Shown here: one piece after another, positions 15,738 through 24,428 of the stretch
How the letters are laid out: every line of letters begins with the position of its first letter
How positions within the stretch are numbered: position 1 is the stretch's first letter
DNA from: Arthrobacter sp. Leaf137
Lineage (GTDB): Bacteria; Actinomycetota; Actinomycetes; Actinomycetales; Micrococcaceae
Reading direction: 5' to 3'
NCBI RefSeq assembly: GCF_001423525.1
Contig: NZ_LMOI01000005.1
Location: forward strand, 1 to 64,000
Length of the DNA: 64,000 nt
Notes under the pieces: model-generated
What the model was told of the DNA's origin: nothing
The model's database searches: none
The model's input: only the letters and a program-made list of their open reading frames with translations
Translations under genes and position numbers: made by a program

Positions 15738-16643
15738 TTATTTGCCGGTGCCGGCGGTGAGGCCGGCCTGGAGTGCGCGCTGGCCGAACATGAAGACCAC
15801 CAGCGCCGGGATCATTGACAGGACAACGCCTGCCAGGACCACCGAGATGCTGCCGGTGCCCAGGTTGCCCTGGAGCGAGACGAGGCCCAGCGGAAGCGTG
15901 AAGTTCTGTTCGGAGATGGTGAGGATGAGGGGACGGAAGAACTCGTTCCAGTGGAAGTTGAACGCGAGGATCCCCACGATCGCCATGCCGGGCATGGCCA
16001 GCGGCGCGTAGACCGAGCGGAAGGTCCGCCAGGGTGAGGCACCGTCGATCGAGGCGGCCTCGGCCAGCTCCGTGGGCAGTCCCAGGAAGTACTGCCGCAT
16101 CAGGAAGGTGCCGAACGCCGTCGGGATGGCCGGCAGGATCAGCGCCAGGAGGGTATCGGACAGGCCCATGCCGCGGATCAGCATGAAGACGGGCACGATG
16201 GTCACCTGCACCGGCACCATCATGGTGGCCAGGACGATGGAGAACAGTGCGCCGCGGCCGCGGAACTTCAGGTGGGCGAAGGCGTAGCCGGCCAGCGCCG
16301 CGGACACCATCTGGCCCACGGCGATCAGGCCGGTGACCAGGGCGCTGTTGAGGACCAGCAGGAAGATGTTCAGCTGCTGGAACACCTGGCTGTAGGACGT
16401 GAAGTCAGGGTTCCAGGGGATGAACGACGGCGGCAGCTTGAAGGATTCCGACGGCGAACGCAGCGAGGTGGACAGCGTCCACAGCACCGGTCCCAGGGTC
16501 ACGGCCGCGGCGATCAGCAGCAGGACCACGCGGAGGGCGGTGTTCCAGCTGAATTTGCGCCCGTTAGTGCGGACGGCCGGGAGGCCTGCGGAGAGCCGGG
16601 GCGTGGGCCCGGAGGCCAGGCCGTGCTCAGTGGTGGTGGTCAT
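15738..16643 (-). CDS. Carbohydrate ABC transporter permease (MalG-like)
   Basis: A 301-residue inner-membrane permease with six predicted helices. The cytoplasmic EAA loop is recognisable as ELAEAASIDGASPWRTFRSV, the site that docks the ATPase. The end RALQAGLTAGTGK is typical of CUT1 MalG-type subunits. It lies eight bp after its partner permease gene and 24 bp before the GH32 gene. No ATPase gene is present in this operon; CUT1 importers often share a housekeeping MsiK-type ATPase in actinobacteria. Confidence 0.93.
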   Translation of the reverse strand: MTTTTEHGLASGPTPRLSAGLPAVRTNGRKFSWNTALRVVLLLIAAAVTLGPVLWTLSTSLRSPSESFKLPPSFIPWNPDFTSYSQVFQQLNIFLLVLNSALVTGLIAVGQMVSAALAGYAFAHLKFRGRGALFSIVLATMMVPVQVTIVPVFMLIRGMGLSDTLLALILPAIPTAFGTFLMRQYFLGLPTELAEAASIDGASPWRTFRSVYAPLAMPGMAIVGILAFNFHWNEFFRPLILTISEQNFTLPLGLVSLQGNLGTGSISVVLAGVVLSMIPALVVFMFGQRALQAGLTAGTGK

Positions 16644-16651
16644 GGCTGGCC

Positions 16652-17620
16652 TTACTGGTAGAAGACGAATCGTTTGCTGAGCCGGAACTGCGCGGCCGTG
16701 ATGGCCATGATGATCAGGGTGAGCAGCACGCCGATGGCAGATGCCTGGCCGAATTCGAGCCGCTGGAAGGCCGATTCGAAGATCACCATGACGGCGGTGC
16801 GGGTGGAGTCGCCCGGGCCGCCCCGGGTGAGGACGTACGGCTGGTCGAACACCTGGAGGGCGCTGATGATGGCCATGACGGAGGCCACCAGAGTGGTGGG
16901 GCTGAGCAGTGGAAGCGTCACGTGCAGGTGCTTGCGCCAGCCGGTGGCGCCATCAATGGATGCGGCCTCGTAGGTCTCCACCGGGATGGACGCCAGGCCG
17001 CCGATGAACAGCAGGAACGAGAAGCCAAAGTTCTGCCAGACGTAGACCAGGATGACGACGGCGGCGGACCCGCCGGGGGTGGTCAGCCACGGGACCGCGG
17101 GGATGCCCACCAGGGACAGGAGCCAGTTGACCACGCCGAACTGTTCGTTGAAGAGGTACCGCATGAAGATGGACACTGACGCTGCGGAGAGGATCAGCGG
17201 GAAGAAGAAGGCGGAGCGGAAGAACACCCGCAGCCACGCCGGCATCTTCTCCTGCACCATGATGGCCAGGGCGAGGGCCAGACCCAGTTGCAGGGCAACC
17301 GCCACCACCACGAACACGATCGTGTTCAGGAATGACACCCGGACGGTGGGGTCCTGCACTACTTCGGCGAAGTTGTTGAAGCCCACGAAGGACGGTGCGG
17401 AGATGATGTCCCAGCGGAAGAAGGCAAGGACCACGGACGCCACGATGGGGATCAACGTGAACAGGCCCATGCCGAGGATGGTGGGGGCCAGGAAGACCCA
17501 GGCCAGCCAGCGCTGGCTGTGGCGGTTGCCGGAGGCGCCTTTCCTGCCCCGGGCCGGCGCGGGCTTGTCCGGCCGGGCGTCCTGCCGCGGCCTTTCCCGC
17601 GGCGGGATGGTGGTGCTCAT
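16652..17620 (-). CDS. Carbohydrate ABC transporter permease (MalF-like)
   Basis: A 322-residue permease with a basic, Pro-rich N-terminal tail of about 35 residues and six membrane helices. The EAA loop is VETYEAASIDGATGWRKHLH. It pairs with the MalG-like protein to form the channel of a CUT1 sugar importer. The start ATG overlaps the stop of the binding-protein gene by four bases, so translation is coupled. Confidence 0.93.
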   Translation of the reverse strand: MSTTIPPRERPRQDARPDKPAPARGRKGASGNRHSQRWLAWVFLAPTILGMGLFTLIPIVASVVLAFFRWDIISAPSFVGFNNFAEVVQDPTVRVSFLNTIVFVVVAVALQLGLALALAIMVQEKMPAWLRVFFRSAFFFPLILSAASVSIFMRYLFNEQFGVVNWLLSLVGIPAVPWLTTPGGSAAVVILVYVWQNFGFSFLLFIGGLASIPVETYEAASIDGATGWRKHLHVTLPLLSPTTLVASVMAIISALQVFDQPYVLTRGGPGDSTRTAVMVIFESAFQRLEFGQASAIGVLLTLIIMAITAAQFRLSKRFVFYQ

Positions 17621-19038
17621 GGCTGCCTCCTCAAGGCAATTTCAAGGTCGCGCTGCATCGATGCAAGGGCCTGCTTGAGCTGCTGTTCGTCGCCGCTGAC
17701 GGCGAGTGAGACGTTCTTCATCAGGGCCGTTTCGACGGCGGCCTGCTGGGGCGGTGCCGGGATGGGGCCGGTGGTGGGGAACCTGTCCAGGGTGTCGTAG
17801 AAGACCTTCCAGTGTGCGGGCCCCTTGCCGGCGTAGAGCTTTTCGTTGACCATGGAGCGGCGGGCCGGCGTGGTGGCGGGGTTGGGAAAGATCAGTTCCA
17901 TTGCCTCGCGGCTGGAGCTGAACTTGATCCATTCCCAGGCGGCGTCCTTGTCCTTGGCGGTCTTCATCATGGCGTATCCGGCGGTGCCGAACTGGTGCCG
18001 CTGCGTTTTCCAGCGCGGGAAGAACTGGACGTCGAAGCCGTCTTCGGCCATGCCTGCCTCGTGCAGGCCCTGCACCCAGTAGCCGCCGGCAGGCGTGGTG
18101 CCGATCCGGTTGGAGGCGAACAGGCCCACCAGGGAGTTGCCGCCGCCTTCTTCCGGGCGGACACCGAGCCCGTCCTTGACCAGGCCGCGGAGGTAGTCGA
18201 AGGACTCGAAGACGCGGTCATCGTTGGCGTTGGGTTCCAGCCACTGGTAGCCGCCGGAACGGAGGCTGCGGGAGGGGTCGCTGGCATAGAAGCCGTCCCA
18301 GAGCCAGTCTCCGCCGGTGGACCGGGTTTCCTTGAGGAAGCTGGTGTCGTTGGCGTAGAGCCAGGGCACCACGCCGCCGAAGAGCCGGTTGGTCCAGTAG
18401 TACGGGGTGAAGTCCGAGGGCCGGGCCTTGCGCATGGCGGCGAGATTGTTGCGGAAATCGAGATGCGTCCAGTCATCTGCCGGGCGGTCCAGCCCCGCTT
18501 CCGCGAACGCCGCGGTGTTGTAGTACATGTTGGCCGCGTTCCAGTCCATGGGGAGCTGGTAGAGGCTGCCTTTGTACATGAACGCTTCCACCAGGCTGGG
18601 GTGGACATCGCTGAAGAACTCCCGCATGTCCGCAGCGTCGCGGCGGATGTATTCGTCCAGCGGGTGGGCCAGCTTCTCGGCGAAGAGCTGGGCACCTTCA
18701 GTGGCCACGTAGACCACGTCCGGCGGGGTGCCTGCAGCCACCATGGTGAGGATCTTGGTGAAGAAGTCCTTCCAGTCCACGGCCTGGATGGCCTGGACCT
18801 TCACCTTGATATCCGGGTGAAGGCTGCTGAAGGCGTCGATGGCGCGCTGGCGGGCGGCGGCGTCCGCTGCAGTGCCCAGGATGGCGATGCTGAGGCTGTT
18901 GTCCCCGCGGCCGGGGATGTCCGTCCCGGAGAGCCGGGGCCACGACGCCACGGATGCTCCGATGATTCCCGCGCCCAGGGCACCGAGGGCGGTGCGGCGG
19001 GTGATCTGCCGCAGCTGCCCGTTTATGGCTCCGGTCAT
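17617..19038 (-). CDS. Carbohydrate ABC transporter substrate-binding protein
   Basis: A 473-residue extracellular sugar-binding protein. The N-terminus RQITRRTALGALGAGIIGAS has a twin-arginine (Tat) motif and a hydrophobic core. There is no obvious lipobox Cys, so it may be anchored by the uncleaved segment. The mature part follows the type-1 sugar-binding fold (RAIDAFSSLHPDIKVKVQAI; WEWIKFSSSREAMELIFPNP). First gene of the importer-GH32 operon. A TTGACA/TACAGT promoter at 19068-19097 and two LacI operators stand directly upstream. Confidence 0.92.
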   Translation of the reverse strand: MTGAINGQLRQITRRTALGALGAGIIGASVASWPRLSGTDIPGRGDNSLSIAILGTAADAAARQRAIDAFSSLHPDIKVKVQAIQAVDWKDFFTKILTMVAAGTPPDVVYVATEGAQLFAEKLAHPLDEYIRRDAADMREFFSDVHPSLVEAFMYKGSLYQLPMDWNAANMYYNTAAFAEAGLDRPADDWTHLDFRNNLAAMRKARPSDFTPYYWTNRLFGGVVPWLYANDTSFLKETRSTGGDWLWDGFYASDPSRSLRSGGYQWLEPNANDDRVFESFDYLRGLVKDGLGVRPEEGGGNSLVGLFASNRIGTTPAGGYWVQGLHEAGMAEDGFDVQFFPRWKTQRHQFGTAGYAMMKTAKDKDAAWEWIKFSSSREAMELIFPNPATTPARRSMVNEKLYAGKGPAHWKVFYDTLDRFPTTGPIPAPPQQAAVETALMKNVSLAVSGDEQQLKQALASMQRDLEIALRRQP

Positions 19039-19050
19039 GTGTAGTTCCTT

Positions 19051-19066
19051 CCTAACACGTGTTAGG
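19051..19066. promoter_or_regulatory. LacI operator 1, perfect palindrome
   Basis: CCTAACACGTGTTAGG, extended to a perfect 20-bp dyad by TT/AA on each side (19049-19068). It begins right after the -10 box of the importer promoter and ends 13 bp before the start codon, a classic repression position. Confidence 0.85.
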
Positions 19067-19067
19067 A

Positions 19068-19097
19068 ACTGTAGACCGAGTACCTAACACGTGTCAA
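19068..19097 (-). promoter_or_regulatory. Sigma70-type promoter of the sugar importer operon
   Basis: On the minus strand TTGACA (19097-19092) and TACAGT (19073-19068) are separated by 18 bp. The -35 box lies within operator 2 and the -10 box abuts operator 1. Confidence 0.8.
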
Positions 19098-19098
19098 G
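19083..19098. promoter_or_regulatory. LacI operator 2
   Basis: CCTAACACGTGTCAAG matches operator 1 in the left half and centre. Its centre is exactly 32 bp (three helical turns) from that of operator 1, so two repressor dimers would sit on the same DNA face. Confidence 0.75.
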
Positions 19099-19271
19099 CG
19101 TCACAATATAGGGCGGCGTCGCGGTGACTCCGTACCGCAGTGCCGGTGCCGAACCCGGCAGTATGGCGCTGCGAACCGGAGGTATACGCTTAGCGCAACT
19201 CGTGCAGGGCAGCGTTGCCGCCGAACGGCGGCCTGTGCCTTGGAGCGCCCCGGCCGATCAAAGGAACGACG

Positions 19272-19310
19272 ATGGACTCCCCGTTTCCCACGGAACTGGG
19301 AAAGCTGTGA
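19272..19310 (+). CDS. 12-codon upstream ORF coupled to the P-type ATPase gene
   Basis: ATG 19272, preceded by AAAGGA at good spacing, encodes MDSPFPTELGKL and stops in TGATG, sharing its last base with the ATPase start at 19310. It probably serves to couple or tune translation of the ATPase; whether the peptide matters is unknown. Confidence 0.4.
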   Translation: MDSPFPTELGKL

Positions 19311-21760
19311 TGAAGAAGGGTATTTCGAGGGCCGGCAAGGAATCCAACGTTGTTCCCCCGACGACCACCGGAACAGCAGGTCTTTCCGCCGGTGAGGTGG
19401 CAGCGCGGGTCGAGGCCGGCTCCACCAATGTGATGCCGGACTTTTCCAGCAGGAGCCTGTGGGACATTTTCAGGGCAAATGTCCTGACCCTGTTCAACGC
19501 CATCGTCGCGGGCAGTTTCCTCCTGCTTCTGTTGCTGGGCCAATGGCGGGATGCCTTGTTCGGCTTCGCGGCGGCGAGCAACGCACTGATAGGCGTGATC
19601 CAGGAATACCGGGCCAAAAAGTCCCTTGATCACCTTGCCGTCCTGAACTCACCGCTGGCGCGGGTGCTCCGGGACGGTGCGGTCCGGGACATCGACGTCG
19701 AAGGCGTGGTCGAGGACGACGTGTTGGTCCTTCGCGCCGGCGACCAGGTCACTGCCGATGCGTTGGTGCTGGACGCCCAGGGGCTTGAGGTTGACGAGTC
19801 GCTGCTCACCGGTGAATCGGATCCGGTGGGCAAGGAGGCTGGCGCCGAGGTGTTATCCGGTTCAAGCGTGGTCACCGGCCATGGCAGGGCAAAAGTCATA
19901 CGAGTCGGACCTGCGTCCTTCGCAAGCCGCCTGACGGCCGAGGCCAAGCGCTTCTCGCTGGTCCACTCGGAGATCCGTGCGGGGCTCAACCGCGTCCTCC
20001 GGTGGATCACCGTGGCCCTGCTGCCCATCATGGCCATCGTCGCCAACGCGCAAATGCAGCAACAGGGCGGGTGGCAGCAGGCAATCGCCACCGGCGGGTG
20101 GCAAACCGGTGCCGTGGGCGCCGTCGCCAGCATCATTGCCATGATTCCGCTGGGACTGGTTCTCATGACCAGCGTCGCCTTTGCCGTTGGCGCCGTCCGG
20201 CTCGCCCGCCAGAAGGTCCTGATTCAGGAATTGGCCGCGGTGGAGGGGCTTGCCCGGGTGGACGTGCTGTGCCTCGATAAGACAGGGACGCTCACCCTCG
20301 GCAGGATCGCTTTCGACGCCGCACACCACGTCGGTGCCGCGCCGCCGGAAGATTGGGCGAGGGTCCTGGGCTGGTTCGGCGCGGACCCTGACGCCAACGC
20401 CACCGCCCAGTGCCTGGCCAGCTCCTTCCCGAACGACGACGGCGCCGGCCCGGACTCGTCCGTCGCGTTTTCCTCGGCCCGGAAATGGAGCGCGGCGAGT
20501 TTCCCAGCCCAGGCATCCACGGCCGGTGCATGGGTGCTGGGCGCGCCCGAGATTGTCCTCGATGCCAGGGACGCCGGCGCCGTCCCCGTGCTGGAGGCGG
20601 CCGCCGTCCTGGCCGCCACGGGCCTGCGGACCCTTGTCCTGGCACACTCGGCAACGGGTTCCTGGACCGGTCAGGATGAACCGGTTCTTCCCGCCGGGCT
20701 GGCTCCAGCCGTCCTCCTCACTTTCCGGGAAGAAGTCCGGCCCGACGCCGCACAAACGCTGGCCTACTTCCGGGATCAGGGCGTGGGCCTGAGGATCATT
20801 TCAGGGGATGACCCCCGGACGGTGGCAGCTGTCGCCAGGGAGGTCGGACTGGCCACTGATAACGGCTTTGACGCCCGGCAGCTGCCCGAGGACCCCGAAT
20901 CCCTGGCCGGTGTCATGGAAGACCACACCGTGTTTGGCCGGGTAACCCCGGCCCAAAAGAAGGCCATGGTCCAGGCGCTGCAAAGGCGGGGCCACGTCGT
21001 GGCCATGACCGGCGATGGGGTCAATGATGCCCTGGCCCTGAAGGAAGCCGACATCGGCATTGCCATGGACTCAGCCGCAGCCGCCACCAAGGCTGTGTCG
21101 CGGCTGGTGCTGCTGGACGGCCGGTTCGACAGGCTGCCGTCGGTGGTCGCGGAGGGCAGGCGCGTAATTGCCAACATTGAGCGGGTCTCGATGCTGTTCC
21201 TGGCCAAGACGGCCTACGCCGTCATTCTGTCCGTGACGTTCGGCGCCATGCTCTGGGCATTCCCACTGCTTCCCCGGCAGTTTTCGGCTACCGACGGCAT
21301 CACCATAGGAATCCCCGCCTTCTTCCTCGCCCTGATGCCCAACAGCCGCCGCTACCACCCCGGTTTCCTCAAACGCTCACTCTCATTTGCCGTACCGGCA
21401 GGGCTCATCACGGCCCTCGCAATCCTCGCCATCAACGCATACTCCCTGCAGCTGAATATTGGCACCAAGGAAATGCGGACGGCTTCCGTCATCGTGCTGA
21501 CCCTCGTAGCGCTCTGGGTGCTGGTAGTTCTCTCCCGGCCGCTGAACCGGTGGCGGGCCATCATCATCGTTGCCATGTACGCTGCCCTGGTTCTCCTGTT
21601 GACCCTGCCCCCACTGCGGGACTTCTTCGATTTCGAGGTGCTGTCACTGGAACACCTCACGGCATCTGTGCTGGCCGGCCTCTTCGGCGCCCTCGCCGTC
21701 GAAGTCCTGTTCCGGTTCCACCGCAGGTCCCTCAATGCCGGGCCCCGCGCTCTAGTCTGA
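19310..21760 (+). CDS. Cation-translocating P-type ATPase (CtpE-like)
   Basis: An 816-residue P-type ATPase. TGES at residues 167-170 (actuator), DKTGT at 323-327 (phosphorylated D323), and MTGDGVNDALALKEADIGIA (hinge) are intact. Eight or more membrane helices. The conserved helix-4 Pro lies in IAMIPLGLVLMTS rather than a PEGL or CPC motif. The DGRFDRLPSVVAEGRRVIAN block is close to mycobacterial CtpE, a calcium-uptake ATPase, so Ca2+ or another divalent cation is the likely substrate. ATG 19310 is chosen because the longer frame upstream has no family resemblance. Confidence 0.88.
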   Translation: MKKGISRAGKESNVVPPTTTGTAGLSAGEVAARVEAGSTNVMPDFSSRSLWDIFRANVLTLFNAIVAGSFLLLLLLGQWRDALFGFAAASNALIGVIQEYRAKKSLDHLAVLNSPLARVLRDGAVRDIDVEGVVEDDVLVLRAGDQVTADALVLDAQGLEVDESLLTGESDPVGKEAGAEVLSGSSVVTGHGRAKVIRVGPASFASRLTAEAKRFSLVHSEIRAGLNRVLRWITVALLPIMAIVANAQMQQQGGWQQAIATGGWQTGAVGAVASIIAMIPLGLVLMTSVAFAVGAVRLARQKVLIQELAAVEGLARVDVLCLDKTGTLTLGRIAFDAAHHVGAAPPEDWARVLGWFGADPDANATAQCLASSFPNDDGAGPDSSVAFSSARKWSAASFPAQASTAGAWVLGAPEIVLDARDAGAVPVLEAAAVLAATGLRTLVLAHSATGSWTGQDEPVLPAGLAPAVLLTFREEVRPDAAQTLAYFRDQGVGLRIISGDDPRTVAAVAREVGLATDNGFDARQLPEDPESLAGVMEDHTVFGRVTPAQKKAMVQALQRRGHVVAMTGDGVNDALALKEADIGIAMDSAAAATKAVSRLVLLDGRFDRLPSVVAEGRRVIANIERVSMLFLAKTAYAVILSVTFGAMLWAFPLLPRQFSATDGITIGIPAFFLALMPNSRRYHPGFLKRSLSFAVPAGLITALAILAINAYSLQLNIGTKEMRTASVIVLTLVALWVLVVLSRPLNRWRAIIIVAMYAALVLLLTLPPLRDFFDFEVLSLEHLTASVLAGLFGALAVEVLFRFHRRSLNAGPRALV
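21753..21758 (+). promoter_or_regulatory. -10 box of a leaderless promoter (DUF1003 gene)
   Basis: TAGTCT, five bases before ATG 21764. It lies inside the last codons of the P-type ATPase gene. Confidence 0.4.
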
Positions 21761-21763
21761 GTC

Positions 21764-22165
21764 ATGGACCATCACACACAGACCTGGCACGACAAACACC
21801 TTGCGTCACTGACGCCGGGCCAGCGCGCCGCCGACGTCATGCGCAACGGGATGGGAAGCTGGCCATTCGTGGGCAGCTTCATCGGTTTCATGATGATCTG
21901 GGCTGCCATCAACACGTGGGCGCTGGCGGCCAACGCATGGGACCCGTACCCCTACATACTCCTGAATCTGCTGCTCTCCATGCTGGCAGGGCTCCAGGGG
22001 GCAATTCTCCTCATCGCTGCCAAGAGGCAGGACGCCATCACAGCGGCCATGGCCCAACACGACTACGACACAAACCTCAGGGCAAAAGAGGAGATCGAAC
22101 TGTTGATATCAGTCAACCGTGAGCAACTCGAAATCCTCCGCGAACTGAGGAAGGAACCCACCTAG
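21764..22165 (+). CDS. DUF1003-like small membrane protein
   Basis: A 133-residue protein with two membrane helices, WPFVGSFIGFMMIWAAINTW (about 33-52) and YILLNLLLSMLAGLQGAILL (about 65-84), and a long cytoplasmic charged helix afterwards (AKEEIELLISVNREQLEILR). This plan fits DUF1003 or the related low-affinity iron permease-like group; function unknown. It starts three bases after the ATPase stop and carries its own candidate leaderless promoter, so it may be made both with and apart from the ATPase. Confidence 0.75.
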   Translation: MDHHTQTWHDKHLASLTPGQRAADVMRNGMGSWPFVGSFIGFMMIWAAINTWALAANAWDPYPYILLNLLLSMLAGLQGAILLIAAKRQDAITAAMAQHDYDTNLRAKEEIELLISVNREQLEILRELRKEPT

Positions 22166-22212
22166 CGGCCGGGCTGCGGGACCGGAACTCAAAACCGGGC
22201 ACGCCTGGACTG

Positions 22213-22953
22213 TCACCCGGCCGGGCGGAGCGAGGTAATCATCCGGCGGATGTTCTGGTATTCCGTGGTGTCCATGTACTTTCGGGCCTGTTCCAGGTAC
22301 GGAAGCGACTCGCTGCCGGGTGTGGTGTTGTTCTCCGGGTTATAGAACGCACCGAACATGGCGGCTGTGGGCGGCCAGGTGAAGAACTGGAAGATCGGGC
22401 AGGCCAGGTTTCCGTCGGGTGCGGCGGAGACGGTAATGCCGTAGGCCGCAGCCGGGGTGTTGTCCGGCCCGGGGGTGCCGGAATTGCCGCGTGTTTCGTA
22501 CACGAAGCGCGGCACTGTTCCGGCCTGGGCCAGCGCAGGGAGCTGCTGGGATTCAAACTCCGCAAAAGGGTATTTTTCAGTGCAGGTGGAGCCGGTGGCC
22601 ATGTTCGTTCGCAGCGTCGCCAGCGGCTTGCCGGCCTCGTTGGTGACCTCGGCAAAGGCCCCGCCGCCTTCCGGCAGCTCCCCTGCCGGATCCCGGACGC
22701 TCCAGCCCGCGGGGTGGTCGAACGCCAGCTGCCCGTCCGCCGTCGTAAACGTTGCCCAGGTCCCCTTGGTGCTGGTGGGAGTGGGCGCCGGGGTCGTCGT
22801 TGTACCTGTCCCAGCGGACGGGACGGACGGCTGCAACGACGGCGGGGAGGGAGCTGAGGTGGTGGACTGCGGCGGGCCGGCCTGCTGTCCGCAACCGCCC
22901 ACGGCTACGGCAGCCAAGACCAGGACGGGAAGCAGCCCGCGGAACTTCTTCAT
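22213..22953 (-). CDS. Hypothetical lipoprotein
   Basis: A 246-residue secreted lipoprotein. MKKFRGLLPVLVLAAVAVGGC is a type II signal peptide with a lipobox (AVGGC) ending at the modified Cys near residue 21. A Ser/Thr/Pro-rich linker of about 40 residues follows, then a globular domain beginning WATFTTADGQLAFDHPAGWS and containing a few Cys that could pair. No known domain recognised. ATG 22953 is chosen because GGGAGG precedes it and the signal peptide begins there; the frame is open for 44 more codons upstream. Confidence 0.75.
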   Translation of the reverse strand: MKKFRGLLPVLVLAAVAVGGCGQQAGPPQSTTSAPSPPSLQPSVPSAGTGTTTTPAPTPTSTKGTWATFTTADGQLAFDHPAGWSVRDPAGELPEGGGAFAEVTNEAGKPLATLRTNMATGSTCTEKYPFAEFESQQLPALAQAGTVPRFVYETRGNSGTPGPDNTPAAAYGITVSAAPDGNLACPIFQFFTWPPTAAMFGAFYNPENNTTPGSESLPYLEQARKYMDTTEYQNIRRMITSLRPAG

Positions 22954-23150
22954 GACACCCTCCCGGGCCTCGCAAGATAAGTCCTTCAATTGTGGGACTG
23001 CCGCCCGGTTTTGAACTGGCCGGCATCCGATTGGCGCCCAACCGTTGCGCCCGGTAACGGCGGGATCTACGTGGCGGTCCTGCACGGACTTAACGCACGA
23101 ACGGCGGCCACGCTCCTTCCGGAGCGGGCAGCCGTCGCACGTTTACTGGC

Positions 23151-24191
23151 TTAGATCGTGGCGGTGTCGATCACGAAGCGGTAGCGGACGTCCGAGGCCA
23201 GGACGCGCTCGTAGGCCTCATTGATCTTCTCGGCCGGGATGACCTCGATCTCTGCGCCGATGCCGTGCTCGGCGCAGAAGTTGAGCATCTCCTGGGTTTC
23301 GCGGATGCCGCCGATCATGGAGCCGGCGAAGGACCGGCGTCCGCCGATCAGGGCGAAGGCGTTGACCGGGAGCGGCTCGGCGGGAGCACCCACGTTGACC
23401 AGTGCGCCGTCGAGGGTCAGCAGCTGCAGGTAGGAGCTGATGTCGATCGAGGCGCTGACCGTGTTGATGATCAGGTCAAAGTGGCCGGCGAGTTCGGAGA
23501 ACGTGTTCTCGTCGCTGGTGGCGTAGTACTTGTCGGCGCCCAGGCGGAGGCCGTCTTCCTGCTTCTTCAGGGACTGCGACAGGACCGTCACCTCAGCGCC
23601 CATGGCGTGGGCGATCTTGACGGCCATGTGGCCGAGGCCGCCGAGGCCGACGACGGCGACCTTCTTGCCGGGACCTGCGCCCCAGTGGTGCAGCGGTGAG
23701 TAGGTGGTGATTCCGGCGCAGAGCAGCGGGGCGGCGACGTCGAGGTCCAGGCCTTCGGGGATGGTCACCACGAAGTCCTCGGTGACGACGACGTGGGTGG
23801 AGTAACCGCCCTGGGTGATGGTGCCGTCGCGGTCAACAGCGCCGTAGGTGCCGACGTTGCCCTTGAGGCAGTACTGCTCCTCGCCCTTCTGGCAGTTCAC
23901 GCACTCGCGGCAGGAGTTCACCATGCAGCCGACGCCGACGCGGTCGCCGACCTTGTGCTTGGTGACCTCGGAGCCAACTTCGGTGACGATGCCGGCGATT
24001 TCGTGGCCGGGGGCCAGCGGGTACTGCTGGGGGCCCCAGTCACCGCGCACGGTGTGGATGTCGGAGTGGCAGATGCCGGCGAACTTGATGTCGATCAGGA
24101 CATCGTGGGGTCCCACTTCGCGGCGTTCGATGGTGGTTGCAACCAGGTCCTCGGTGGCGGACGGGGATGCGTATGCCTTGACGGTGGTCAT
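23151..24191 (-). CDS. Zinc-dependent NAD(P)-dependent alcohol dehydrogenase (YahK/CAD type)
   Basis: A 346-residue medium-chain dehydrogenase. Catalytic zinc ligands C41 (AGICHSDIH) and H63-E64 (APGHE) are present, as are the four structural-zinc Cys (C94, C97, C100, C108 in [17 protein letters not shown]). The Rossmann motif is [20 protein letters not shown]. The sequence is closest in style to broad-specificity aldehyde reductases and cinnamyl alcohol dehydrogenases. An imperfect hairpin follows the stop. Its promoter region faces the XRE regulator gene at 24429, with a conserved dyad at 24366 between them. Confidence 0.92.
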   Translation of the reverse strand: MTTVKAYASPSATEDLVATTIERREVGPHDVLIDIKFAGICHSDIHTVRGDWGPQQYPLAPGHEIAGIVTEVGSEVTKHKVGDRVGVGCMVNSCRECVNCQKGEEQYCLKGNVGTYGAVDRDGTITQGGYSTHVVVTEDFVVTIPEGLDLDVAAPLLCAGITTYSPLHHWGAGPGKKVAVVGLGGLGHMAVKIAHAMGAEVTVLSQSLKKQEDGLRLGADKYYATSDENTFSELAGHFDLIINTVSASIDISSYLQLLTLDGALVNVGAPAEPLPVNAFALIGGRRSFAGSMIGGIRETQEMLNFCAEHGIGAEIEVIPAEKINEAYERVLASDVRYRFVIDTATI

Positions 24192-24365
24192 GGTTCTCCT
24201 GTGCTTCTTGGGGGATCTCTAAAATGCTACCGGCGCTGTGGGCCTGGAATCTGCAAAACGGGCCTGCCTCGGTGGCCCTGTTGTACCTAGTACTGGCAGT
24301 CCTACCTTTGGTTGCGGATGGGATGTTCTCCATCACACCTGTTATTGGGGCCGGTAGCGAGGGCC

Positions 24366-24387
24366 CTGCTGTAACGGGTTATGGCAG
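24366..24387. promoter_or_regulatory. Palindrome shared with the MFS promoter (candidate XRE/MmyB operator)
   Basis: CTGC-TG-TAACGGGTTA-TG-GCAG is a 22-bp near-palindrome embedded in a longer block starting TAGCGAGGGCC. The same block recurs at 35187-35219, before the MFS gene. Here it lies 28 bp upstream of the XRE -10 box and 175 bp from the divergent dehydrogenase gene. Confidence 0.65.
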
Positions 24388-24415
24388 ACCCTCCTTAGGG
24401 CCCGGGCATTCGTCG

Positions 24416-24421
24416 TAACGT
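24416..24421 (+). promoter_or_regulatory. -10 box of a leaderless promoter (XRE gene)
   Basis: TAACGT, seven bases before ATG 24429; no SD sequence is present. Confidence 0.4.
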
Positions 24422-24428
24422 GTCGTGT

